A DNA stretch of 16,738 bases, from positions 1 to 16,738 of the forward strand of contig JAAYMP010000145.1 of the NCBI GenBank assembly GCA_012521315.1. The letters run 5' to 3'. This DNA is from Bacillota bacterium. Lineage in GTDB: Bacteria; Bacillota; UBA4882; UBA10575. The translations under genes and the position numbers were made by a program. Below are positions 5,607 through 12,701 of this stretch, in pieces. Every line of letters starts with the position of its first letter. The first letter of the stretch is position 1. A model generated the notes under the pieces. The model saw only the letters and a list, made by a program, of their open reading frames with translations. It searched no databases and was not told where the DNA came from.

Positions 5607-8087
5607 GTGGGCATCATCATCAAATTCGTTTTAAAAAACATCTGGGAGAAAAAACTGCGGACTCTACTGATCCTTATTTCCGTGATGCTCTCCTCCGCCT
5701 TATTCTTTGCCACGGAAGCCCTTTCCGACACGGCCAAAGACTTGTTTATTGAAAGGATGAAAGTTTACTACGGAACCGCCGATCTGTTGATATACGCCAC
5801 CCATAACTCCCCTTCCAACTTTTTTTATAAGCATCAAGCCGAAAGGTTCGCCAATGACCTCGAGTATATTGTTGGTTCCATCGAAACCGGTGGTAATTTA
5901 ATTGTTAATCAAGAAACCCTTCGCCTAGGGGTAAAAGGGTTTACCTTACCCGAATTACAGAAGATGAACCCCTTCTTCCTCGTCGCCCAAAGGAAGCTCT
6001 ATCCCTTTCAAGGGAATAAAATTATTCTCAGTAAACGGACGGCGGAGGAATACGATCTAAAGCTCGGCGATTATCTGGAAATTGAAGTATTCGGCGCCAA
6101 ACGCAAATTCTTAATTACCGCTCTGGCGGAGCCAGTCGGTCCTTTCCAATACGATGGACAAAACATCAATGCCGTGGTTCCCCTTGATACTTTAGCCACC
6201 ATCCTGAATGCCCGGGGGAAGGTAGCCACCCTTTACCTTAAAGTTAGGGATCCCGCGCGGAAAGGGGAACTTATCCAGAAACTTAGCGAAGCTTATCCCC
6301 GCTACCAGGTACGGGAGACCATTACCGGCCGGGAGATGGAAGAATACTCAAAATCCTTAACCACCTCGTTCCAGATGATGGGGACCGTTGTCCTCTTTAT
6401 GGCGGTTTATATTATCTATACCTCCTTTAAAGTAATCACCAGGGAAAGGTTACCGGTGATCGGTACCTTTCGCAGTATCGGCGCCACGCGAAAAATGACC
6501 AGCCTGGTGCTGATGATCGAAAGTATCATGTACGGAGTGATCGGTGGTCTTCTCGGCTGCGGCTTGGGCATTGGGGTCCTTTACCTCATCATGTTGCAGA
6601 TTCTTCCTGAATTCTTGCGCAACGTTACCCCTACTCTGCGGTATTCACCGCCACAACTGGGTGCCGCCTTTGTTCTGGCCATTCTGATTGCCTTCATCAG
6701 CTCCTTGGTTCCGATCCTAAAAGCCTCGAGAATCCCAGTTAAGGAAATTATCTTAAATTCAAACAGTAAACCTAAGGAAAAGAAAAGATGGCAAATCATA
6801 ACCGGAATGGTGCTGATCGGCGCGGCAGCATCGCTTCCGCCCTTTGTCCCGTTTCGACTGTTTTTACCGACCAGTATGATCCTTATCTTCGCTTCGATTA
6901 TCGGGTTTATTTTGCTCATCCCCACCTTAACCAACCTTTTTCTGACGGTTTTTGCCCGGGTTTATCTTTACCTTTTTGGGAACGAAGGGATTTTAGCCGC
7001 GAAAAACCTGAGGGACAATAAAGGAATCCTCAATAACATATCGCTCCTGGCAATCGGGATCTCCAGCTTATTAATGATAAACACGATCAGCATAAGCGTA
7101 GCCCAGGAAGTAACCAATTTCTACCGGGATGGAAAATTTCAGATCTGGTTATGGACTTGGCAGGCTGACCGTGGGACCGAAGCCCTGCTCCGCAAGATCG
7201 ACGGAGTAGAAGCCACCTATGGAATCTACACCGCTAATTATGTAGAAATCACCAACCTAAAGGACCGGATTAATCTGGTACATGGGGTGAATCAATACAA
7301 ATACCTGGATTACTGGGCAATCAATGTCGACCCGACCCTCCTGGCGGAACTGGACACCGGACGAAAAATTCTAATCAGTAACACCCTACGGGAAAGATGG
7401 CAGGTCCAAAAGGGTGATTTTTTGGTGCTAAAAATGACCCGCGGCGAAAGGAAGTACCAAATCATCGGCTTCTTTGATTCCCTGATGTGGAACGGGAGTT
7501 TTGCCTTGATGGCGGACCGGTATCTAAAATTGGATATGAACCGGCAATATTATGATGACCTTTTTATCAAAACCAACAAAGATCCGGCTATTGTCAGTAC
7601 TACCATAAAAGAACAACTGAAAAGAAGAAGCCCGTACGTCTCTACAATGGCTGAATTGGAAGCGGAAAATATCCAAGCCAACGCCAGCATGTTCCGGGTG
7701 ATGCGGGGGTTTTCCCTGTTGGCCTTGGTCATTGGGACCTTTGGGGTTTTCAATAACTTAATCATCAGTTTTCTTGAACGTCAACGTTCTTTGGCCCTCT
7801 TACGTTCGATCGGCATGAGCAAAAACCAAAGCATAAAGATGTTTTTCATCGAAGCGTTAACCGGAGGCCTGATTGGGGGGATCATTGGCGTTTTGTCCGG
7901 ATCATTATTGATCTCGATTTCACCGCTGATTATGAAGGCCGTCGCCGCTGATATTCCGCTCCACCACTCACTCTCGCTTTACTTATCTTCCATCCTGGCC
8001 GGTGTCTTGATCACGGTGACGGCTTCCACCAGCCCGGCTTTTAAGTCTTCTAATTTGGATATTGTGACTGCCCTTAAATATGAATAG
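5607..8087 (+). CDS. ABC transporter permease with two FtsX/MacB-like modules
   Basis: 826 residues, starting at GTG 5607 with AGGAAG 7 bp upstream. Order of parts: membrane helix about 18-36; extracytoplasmic MacB-PCD-like domain about 40-245; first FtsX module with three helices about 251-371 (containing the family phrase RSIGATRKM); two linking helices about 398-441; helix about 478-498; second extracytoplasmic domain about 500-690; second FtsX module about 701-820 (RSIGMSKNQSI). This duplicated layout is that of large Gram-positive FtsX-type permeases of the LolC/MacB superfamily, which move lipids, peptides or drugs from the membrane outward rather than forming a classical pore. Substrate unknown. 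It is the first gene of an operon with its ATPase (15 bp downstream) and a fusion protein. Confidence 0.9.
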   Translation: MGIIIKFVLKNIWEKKLRTLLILISVMLSSALFFATEALSDTAKDLFIERMKVYYGTADLLIYATHNSPSNFFYKHQAERFANDLEYIVGSIETGGNLIVNQETLRLGVKGFTLPELQKMNPFFLVAQRKLYPFQGNKIILSKRTAEEYDLKLGDYLEIEVFGAKRKFLITALAEPVGPFQYDGQNINAVVPLDTLATILNARGKVATLYLKVRDPARKGELIQKLSEAYPRYQVRETITGREMEEYSKSLTTSFQMMGTVVLFMAVYIIYTSFKVITRERLPVIGTFRSIGATRKMTSLVLMIESIMYGVIGGLLGCGLGIGVLYLIMLQILPEFLRNVTPTLRYSPPQLGAAFVLAILIAFISSLVPILKASRIPVKEIILNSNSKPKEKKRWQIITGMVLIGAAASLPPFVPFRLFLPTSMILIFASIIGFILLIPTLTNLFLTVFARVYLYLFGNEGILAAKNLRDNKGILNNISLLAIGISSLLMINTISISVAQEVTNFYRDGKFQIWLWTWQADRGTEALLRKIDGVEATYGIYTANYVEITNLKDRINLVHGVNQYKYLDYWAINVDPTLLAELDTGRKILISNTLRERWQVQKGDFLVLKMTRGERKYQIIGFFDSLMWNGSFALMADRYLKLDMNRQYYDDLFIKTNKDPAIVSTTIKEQLKRRSPYVSTMAELEAENIQANASMFRVMRGFSLLALVIGTFGVFNNLIISFLERQRSLALLRSIGMSKNQSIKMFFIEALTGGLIGGIIGVLSGSLLISISPLIMKAVAADIPLHHSLSLYLSSILAGVLITVTASTSPAFKSSNLDIVTALKYE

Positions 8088-8102
8088 TAAGCAGGTGATT
8101 AC

Positions 8103-8777
8103 TTGCCGCCCATCATTGAAACCTTTAAGCTATGTAAAACCTTTAAACTGGGAGAAGTGGAGGTTGAAGTCTTAAAAGAGATCGATCTTACTATCAACGA
8201 AGGAGAATTTGTCTCCATTATGGGACCCTCCGGTTCCGGAAAAAGCACCCTTCTTTACCTCATGGGTGGTCTGGATAAGCCAACCTCCGGTCGGGTCAGG
8301 GTCAAGGAGGTAGATTTATCTATTATGACCGATAAGGAAGAAAGCGTGTTCCGCCGACGGACCGTGGGCTTTGTCTTTCAATTCTATAATCTCGTCCCCA
8401 ATTTGAATGTGGAGGAGAACATCATGCTTCCGGTTTTGTTGGACGGCAAACCGCTTAAAGCCTACCGCAACCGGTTGGATGAGATCCTGGAAACCGTTGG
8501 CCTGGCGGATCGGCGCCGGCATACCCCCCGGGAATTATCGGGCGGGCAGCAACAACGGGTTGCCATCGCCCGGGCTTTGATTAATGAGCCCGATATTATC
8601 CTAGCCGATGAACCCATCGGTAATTTAGATACCAAGACCGGTATGGGAATAATGGCCCTGCTGCAAAAGATCAATCAGGTTCAGGGCAAGACCATCGTCC
8701 AGGTCACCCATTCAATGGAGGCGGCTGCATATGGCCAAAGAATCATTAATATGCGGGACGGAAAGGTGGAAGAATAA
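8103..8777 (+). CDS. ABC transporter ATP-binding protein (MacB/LolD type)
   Basis: 224 residues with all ATPase motifs: Walker A GPSGSGKST (41-49), Q-loop Gln93 in FVFQFYNLVPNLNVEEN, signature LSGGQQQRVAIARAL (145-159), Walker B IILADEP (165-171) with the D-loop GNLD, and H-loop His203 in VTHS. The Q-loop region and overall length place it in the MacB/LolD/FtsE group that partners FtsX-fold permeases. It powers the transporter encoded on either side. The start is TTG 8103, preceded by AGGTG at a suitable distance. The next gene's ATG directly follows this stop codon. Confidence 0.95.
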   Translation: MPPIIETFKLCKTFKLGEVEVEVLKEIDLTINEGEFVSIMGPSGSGKSTLLYLMGGLDKPTSGRVRVKEVDLSIMTDKEESVFRRRTVGFVFQFYNLVPNLNVEENIMLPVLLDGKPLKAYRNRLDEILETVGLADRRRHTPRELSGGQQQRVAIARALINEPDIILADEPIGNLDTKTGMGIMALLQKINQVQGKTIVQVTHSMEAAAYGQRIINMRDGKVEE

Positions 8778-9884
8778 ATGAAGAAAAAAGGAATGATCCT
8801 TATCATCCTTTTGCTTACCGTGGTAGCTGGAATCGCCCTGTTCCGGGCGGGACGAAACCAAAAGCCGCCAAAAGAGAGCCAAGCGGTGGATGAGCGGCCG
8901 GTGGTTGCAGAAAGACCGTGCATTGAGGCCTTCGGCCTCATTAAGGCCAACGCGGTGATGAATATTAACATCGATTTTCCGGCCCGCGTCCGTCGTTTTT
9001 ATGTAAAAGAGGGAGAGCCGGTAACTATAGGCCAAGCCCTGCTCTCGTTGGATGTGGAAGAATACCACACCGAGATCCGTAAAACGGAATTTGAATTACT
9101 AAACGCCTGTTATGAACTGAAAAAAACGGAAAGTCAATTAACCCGACTAACCGCCGAAATCGCGGAGAAAGAAGCCCAATTGACCCAGGAGAGTGGCTAT
9201 GAACTGAGCCAAATCCGGTCGGATCTGGCCAAAGCCCGTCAAGACTTGGAAATGAAAAAGAAGTTACTAAAGATCCAGGCCATTCCGGCCAGCGAAGTAG
9301 CAGCCTTAGAAAAAACCGTCGCCGACCTGAACCGTTCCTACGAGCATCTCCGGCGCGAAAAGGAAGAGGAAATAAAAAAGCTAAAAGCCGAGTTGGCTTT
9401 GATCCAGAAGCCGGTGATGCAAAGTTCCGGACAGGAAGTGACCGGCCTCAGCATTCAAAAGGAGAAGATTACCCTCCTCGAAGAAAAGCTGGCCATGCTC
9501 AGAAAGAAACTGGACCAGACTTTTATCCGTAATGATGCGGTGATCTCCAACATCAAAAATGGCGTCGTCTATGAGATCGGCTATGCCGAAGGCGATCTCC
9601 TGACCGTGGAGCGCAAGGTGTTAAGCATCATCGATCTAGACAGTTTGGTGGTAAAAGCCAACATCGCCGAAGAGTTTATTAAAGATCTCCGCCCCGGAGC
9701 CGAAGCCGTGATCACCCCGGTTGCCGATTACACCCGGACCTACCATAGGAAAGTGGTTCGCCGTTCGGAAGTGGCAATCAAAGATAACGGGGAAACAGTC
9801 ATTCCGGTCGAAATCAGCATCGAGGACCGGGACGCGTTCCTCCTCCCCAACTTCAATGTGGATGTAAAGATCTACACCGAGTAG
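8778..9884 (+). CDS. Membrane fusion protein (HlyD/MacA-like) of the ABC exporter
   Basis: 368 residues. An N-terminal membrane anchor (about 5-23) is followed by the first lipoyl half (about 55-95, including FPARVRRFYVKEGEPVTIGQALLSLD), a long charged coiled-coil hairpin (about 96-250), the second lipoyl half (NGVVYEIGYAEGDLL, about 261-275) and a beta-barrel region to the end. This is the order of MacA/HlyD periplasmic adaptors; in Gram-positive relatives they help the permease hand substrate across the outer face. The gene begins immediately after the ATPase stop, so it is co-translated. No TolC-like outer-membrane protein is in view. Confidence 0.9.
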   Translation: MKKKGMILIILLLTVVAGIALFRAGRNQKPPKESQAVDERPVVAERPCIEAFGLIKANAVMNINIDFPARVRRFYVKEGEPVTIGQALLSLDVEEYHTEIRKTEFELLNACYELKKTESQLTRLTAEIAEKEAQLTQESGYELSQIRSDLAKARQDLEMKKKLLKIQAIPASEVAALEKTVADLNRSYEHLRREKEEEIKKLKAELALIQKPVMQSSGQEVTGLSIQKEKITLLEEKLAMLRKKLDQTFIRNDAVISNIKNGVVYEIGYAEGDLLTVERKVLSIIDLDSLVVKANIAEEFIKDLRPGAEAVITPVADYTRTYHRKVVRRSEVAIKDNGETVIPVEISIEDRDAFLLPNFNVDVKIYTE

Positions 9885-9945
9885 CGTGGTCGTTTGCTTT
9901 GTCAATATCCCTGCCGGAAGAAAGACATTTCCACATGAACAAAGC

Positions 9946-9977
9946 AAAGGCGGTGAAGTCGCAACTTCACCGCCTTT
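9946..9977. terminator. Bidirectional terminator between the exporter operon and araA
   Basis: A perfect 14-bp stem (AAAGGCGGTGAAGT with ACTTCACCGCCTTT) closes a 4-base loop. It sits in the 126-bp gap between two convergent genes. T-rich flanks are modest on both sides (TTTATATTT on the plus strand, TTTGCTTTG on the minus strand), consistent with use in both directions. Confidence 0.8.
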
Positions 9978-10010
9978 ATATTTCGCCCGGCTGAATTATT
10001 TGGTTTCGGG

Positions 10011-11513
10011 TTATCTGTTCAGTTGGTAATAAAGTTCGTTCCAACGCAATTCATTCTTGAACTGGCGAATATCGGTCTTTTCGTCGATTAGCACCAATTC
10101 GATCCCGGCGATCTCGGCAAAGTCTTCCAAATACTCCTTGGTAATCGCCTGGCTGAATCCGGTATGGTGGGCGCCGCCGGCCAGAATCCAAGCTTCGGCA
10201 TGGATCTGCAAGTTGGGCAGCGGAATCCACAGGGCCCGCGCCACCGGCAATTTCGGCAGATCCGCCTCGGGCTCCACCACTTCAACATCATTGACCAATA
10301 GGCGGTAGCGGCTGCCCAGGTCAATAAGGGAGGCGTTGACACCCCGGCCGGCCGGAACATTAAAGACCAGGCGCGGAGGATCGGCTTTTCCGCCAATGGA
10401 CAACGGATGGATCTCCAGCCTGGGCTGGCCGGCGGCGATTGACTCACAAACCTCGAGCATATGAGCGCCCAACACTTTCATGTTGCCTTGCACAAGGTGA
10501 TAGGTATAATCCTCCATAAAGGAGGTACCGCCGTTCAGACCATGGCCCATAACCTTCATGGCCCGGACCAGCGCCGCAGTTTTCCAGTCCCCCTCGGCGC
10601 CGAAGCCGTAGCCGGAGGCCATTAAGCGTTGGACCGCCAACCCCGGTAACTGTTTTAAGCCGGTTAAATTCTCAAATGTGGTCGTAAATCCCTTGAAGCC
10701 GCCCGCTTCGAGGAATCTTTTCATCCCCAGTTCAATCTTGGCCGCTTCGACCAAAGCGTCCCTTTTGGCGCCGCCGGGTTTGAGCTCCGGCTGGATCTGG
10801 TATTTGGTTTCGTATTCGGCAAGCAACGCCTTGATCTCGTCCTCTTTGACCGCCTCCAAGTATTTAACCAGATCGCCCAGGCCGTAACCGTTGACGGAAA
10901 ACCCCAGTTTAATCTGGGCCCCCACCTTATCGCCTTCGGTGACGGCAACTTCTCTCATGTTGTCGCCAAAACGGGCAAATTTGGCCCCTTGGAGGTCATT
11001 CCAAGCCAGCGCCGCCCGGATCCAGATCGCCAGTTTTTCAATGACATCCTCATCCTGCCAGTAACCGACGATCACCTTGCGGGCTTTCCCCATGCGCGTG
11101 CAGATAAACCCATATTCCCGGTCCCCGTGGGCGGACTGGTTGAGATTCATGAAATCCATGTCAATAGCCGACCAGGGAATCTCCCGGTTGAACTGGGTGT
11201 GGAGATGCACCAAAGGTTTTTGGAGTATGTTTAAGCCGGCAATCCACATTTTGGCCGGAGAAAAGGTATGCATCCAGGTAATGAGGCCAATGCAGTTGGG
11301 GGAACTGTTGGCTTCAATACACAGGTTCAAGATGGTCTCCGGAGAGGTGAGCACCGGCTTGAAAACCACTTTAATCGGAATTTTGCTGTTCTCCGACAAA
11401 CTCTTCGCGATTATTTGCGAGTGTTCGGCCACTTTGTTTAGGGTTTCTTCGCCATAAAGATGTTGGCTTCCGGTCACAAACCACACTTCTTTTTGGGAAA
11501 AGTCAATCTTCAT
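10011..11513 (-). CDS. araA: L-arabinose isomerase
   Basis: 500 residues, the normal AraA length. It converts L-arabinose to L-ribulose, a cytoplasmic Mn2+-dependent step that opens arabinose catabolism. Recognisable segments: EVWFVTGSQHLYG at the N-terminus, TWMHTFSPAKMWI, the substrate and metal region GFGAEGDWKTAAL (Glu near 306), FMEDYTYH (Glu near 333), GAHMLEVCESI (His near 350) and HHTGFSQA (His near 449), matching the four metal-site residues of E. coli AraA. ATG 11513 has AAAGGAGGA 6 bp upstream. No araB, araD, araR or transporter genes are adjacent; the rest of the pathway must lie elsewhere. The leader contains a hairpin and an operator-like repeat. Confidence 0.97.
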   Translation of the reverse strand: MKIDFSQKEVWFVTGSQHLYGEETLNKVAEHSQIIAKSLSENSKIPIKVVFKPVLTSPETILNLCIEANSSPNCIGLITWMHTFSPAKMWIAGLNILQKPLVHLHTQFNREIPWSAIDMDFMNLNQSAHGDREYGFICTRMGKARKVIVGYWQDEDVIEKLAIWIRAALAWNDLQGAKFARFGDNMREVAVTEGDKVGAQIKLGFSVNGYGLGDLVKYLEAVKEDEIKALLAEYETKYQIQPELKPGGAKRDALVEAAKIELGMKRFLEAGGFKGFTTTFENLTGLKQLPGLAVQRLMASGYGFGAEGDWKTAALVRAMKVMGHGLNGGTSFMEDYTYHLVQGNMKVLGAHMLEVCESIAAGQPRLEIHPLSIGGKADPPRLVFNVPAGRGVNASLIDLGSRYRLLVNDVEVVEPEADLPKLPVARALWIPLPNLQIHAEAWILAGGAHHTGFSQAITKEYLEDFAEIAGIELVLIDEKTDIRQFKNELRWNELYYQLNR

Positions 11514-11596
11514 CGCAGATCCTCCTTTGAAATAAAATGGGCAACGGATAAAACCACCTCGAAAAGGAAGACTGGGTGTTGGTTGGGTACTCTCTC

Positions 11597-11620
11597 AATT
11601 CTTCGCCATTGGGAAGAATT
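11597..11620 (-). promoter_or_regulatory. Stem-loop in the araA leader
   Basis: A perfect 8-bp inverted repeat (AATTCTTC / GAAGAATT) with an 8-nt spacer lies about 84 bp upstream of the araA start. It could be an RNA hairpin in the untranslated leader or a dimer-binding DNA operator; the sequence does not distinguish these. There is no T-run, so it is not a terminator. Confidence 0.4.
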
Positions 11621-11728
11621 TTCCTTCCACGCTTTCCGTACCCCGGTTTTGGCGGCCGGATGCATGATGTACTGCTATAAATAGTCAATGAACAACAATA
11701 TTCCTAAGCTGGGCTATTTTCTCTAGGG

Positions 11729-11743
11729 GTTCGTCCAACGAAC
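11729..11743 (-). promoter_or_regulatory. Operator-like inverted repeat upstream of araA
   Basis: GTTCGT-CCA-ACGAAC, a perfect 6-bp inverted repeat with a 3-bp centre, about 216 bp before the araA start codon. It resembles a dimeric repressor site in size and symmetry but does not match the B. subtilis AraR consensus. Its link to arabinose control is inferred only from position. Confidence 0.35.
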
Positions 11744-12010
11744 GGCATGGAGAATCTGAAAAAAGTCTTTTAACCAAAGGGTTCTCTAAACCCTGATAAG
11801 AGCTAATATTCTACGTCAAATCAAGACCTCCAATGTTTATGCGCCTTGGACTTGAAATAGTGAAATAGTTATTTTTGAAACAGTTTTCACACCGCACCAA
11901 CTATTTTGGGTTTAAACCATCAACCTGCTTTAACCTAATGCCAAATCCAAAAACACATGCACAATTTAATCTTTGAATAATCTGAAACCAATCCCCACAC
12001 TTTCCAACAG

Positions 12011-12045
12011 AAAAAAGAAAAAACCCCAAACAGCGTTCGGGGTTT
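12011..12045 (-). terminator. Terminator downstream of the 55-residue ORF
   Basis: On the minus strand AAACCCC (12045-12039) pairs with GGGGTTT (12027-12021) and is followed by TTTTTCTTTTTT. It starts about 24 bp after the stop of the small ORF at 12069-12236 and has the same orientation. Confidence 0.8.
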
Positions 12046-12068
12046 AAGAATTCGGCACAGTAAAATGT

Positions 12069-12236
12069 TCACAACAGACAACAGTTCTTTTCTTTATCTT
12101 TTTCAAATGCTTTACGCAATTCTCTTTTGATTTCTTCTTTTGGATTATCTTCCTTTTTTTGCTCCTCTTTCCCAGGTAAAGTAACTGTTCTTTTTAAATA
12201 CTCAACGTAAAATTCAGTCGGATCCAATCTTTTCAA
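12069..12236 (-). CDS. Small Lys/Glu-rich ORF, 55 residues, ending in Cys-Cys
   Basis: Not a recognised family. The reading frame begins at TTG 12236 with a strong AAGGGGAGG 5 bp upstream and ends at TGA 12069, just before a terminator. The product starts MKRLDPTEFYVEYLKRTVTL, continues as a highly charged, probably helical stretch (KEEQKKED, KEEIKRELRKAF) and ends KNCCLL. The codons are AT-rich (AAA, GAA, GAT) unlike the GC-richer gal and ara genes, which suggests a different origin. It follows a truncated Ntn-hydrolase fragment by 28 bp on the same strand. It could be a real small protein or a surviving piece of a larger decayed gene; the ribosome binding site and terminator favour the first. 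Confidence 0.5.
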   Translation of the reverse strand: MKRLDPTEFYVEYLKRTVTLPGKEEQKKEDNPKEEIKRELRKAFEKDKEKNCCLL

Positions 12237-12264
12237 AAGAACCTCCCCTTTCTTTTTAACCCCC

Positions 12265-12348
12265 CTATTTTAAGTAATAATTAGTGACAGCGCTATCTGC
12301 TGCCAAAGCAACCGCGTGTTTATTTAATACGGCAATTTCAGCTGTCAT
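12265..12348 (-). pseudogene. N-terminal fragment of a proteasome-like Ntn-hydrolase
   Basis: The frame from ATG 12348 reads MTAEIAVLNKHAVALAAD followed by SAVTNYYLK and a TAG stop, only 27 residues. It aligns without gaps with the start of proteasome beta/HslV-like N-terminal nucleophile hydrolases: after Met removal Thr1 would be the nucleophile and Asp falls exactly at position 17, followed by S-A-V-T. Everything after the first two strands (Lys33 and the rest of the fold) is absent, so it cannot be active. A GGATTAGG-type Shine-Dalgarno precedes the ATG; the frame also stays open upstream to an ATG at 12399. Most likely the remains of a longer gene after an internal deletion. Confidence 0.55.
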
Positions 12349-12423
12349 CCTAATCCACCCACCAAATTTTTTCCTTAATTTTCCTCCTTTGGTAATCATT
12401 TCCCTTCTGTGTTTTTTTCTCCT

Positions 12424-12503
12424 TTAATACCCGTAGGGATGTCGCTTATGCCATTGTACCACCGCCATGCAGTCACTAAAGTCCGGTCCAACTTCAGGTA
12501 CTT
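12424..12503 (-). pseudogene. Decayed copy of the galE 3' end
   Basis: Read on the minus strand this segment matches the last 24 codons of the intact galE about 280 bp away. Shared features are KY, LDR, TAWRW, WHKRHPYGY and the stop (intact: KYPELDR, TAWRWHQRHPNGY). By hand alignment about 52 of 72 bases agree, with one extra 8-base insertion that breaks the frame after TAWRW. No earlier part of galE can be traced upstream. It is a non-functional relic on the same strand as the true gene. Confidence 0.7.
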
Positions 12504-12530
12504 TAACTGACTTTTACTGTTTTTAAGATA

Positions 12531-12556
12531 CAGTACTAGGTTTAAACCTAGGACTG
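12531..12556. repeat. 26-bp near-perfect palindrome
   Basis: The core CTAGGTTTAAACCTAG (12536-12551) is a perfect 16-bp palindrome. Outside one mismatched pair the symmetry continues for four more pairs (CAGT on the left, ACTG on the right), giving 12 of 13 pairs matched. There is no T-run on either side, so it is not a terminator. It could be an operator for a dimeric regulator or a recombination or replication-related site. Confidence 0.75.
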
Positions 12557-12597
12557 CTGCATTAAAGAATATTACAACGGTTTATCTCAGAGCACAT

Positions 12598-12643
12598 AAA
12601 ATAAAGAACCCTTGGTTGTGCTTGATAGGCACAAACCCAAGGG
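12598..12643 (-). terminator. Terminator of the gal operon
   Basis: CCCTTG (12609-12614) pairs with CAAGGG (12638-12643) and TTGTGC with GCACAA, with a small internal loop, giving a 12-bp hairpin. The minus-strand tail is TTCTTTATTTT. It lies about 60 bp downstream of the galE stop. Confidence 0.75.
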
Positions 12644-12701
12644 ATTTTAGGGGTCATTATCTTCAGAATTATAAGCGGCACCAAAGGATACCGCCGGCTA
12701 C

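Larger units (their letters stand above)
11514..12010. other. Intergenic region without a recognisable gene
   Basis: About 500 bp of AT-rich sequence between the araA start and the terminator at 12011. Apart from the two repeats upstream of araA it contains a short hairpin (GGGTT/AACCC, 11779-11793) and a GGTTTAAACC motif (11909-11918) that recurs in the large palindrome at 12531-12556. No frame has both a ribosome binding site and protein-like composition; a 61-codon minus-strand frame over 11503-11688 is only the araA leader. Confidence 0.5.

Noticed and set aside
11503..11688. Minus-strand 61-codon ORF in the araA leader
   Set aside because: No Shine-Dalgarno, low-complexity random-looking sequence, overlaps the araA start and ribosome binding site.
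11779..11793. Short GGGTT/AACCC hairpin upstream of araA
   Set aside because: Only 5 bp, with a weak T-run; too little to call a terminator.
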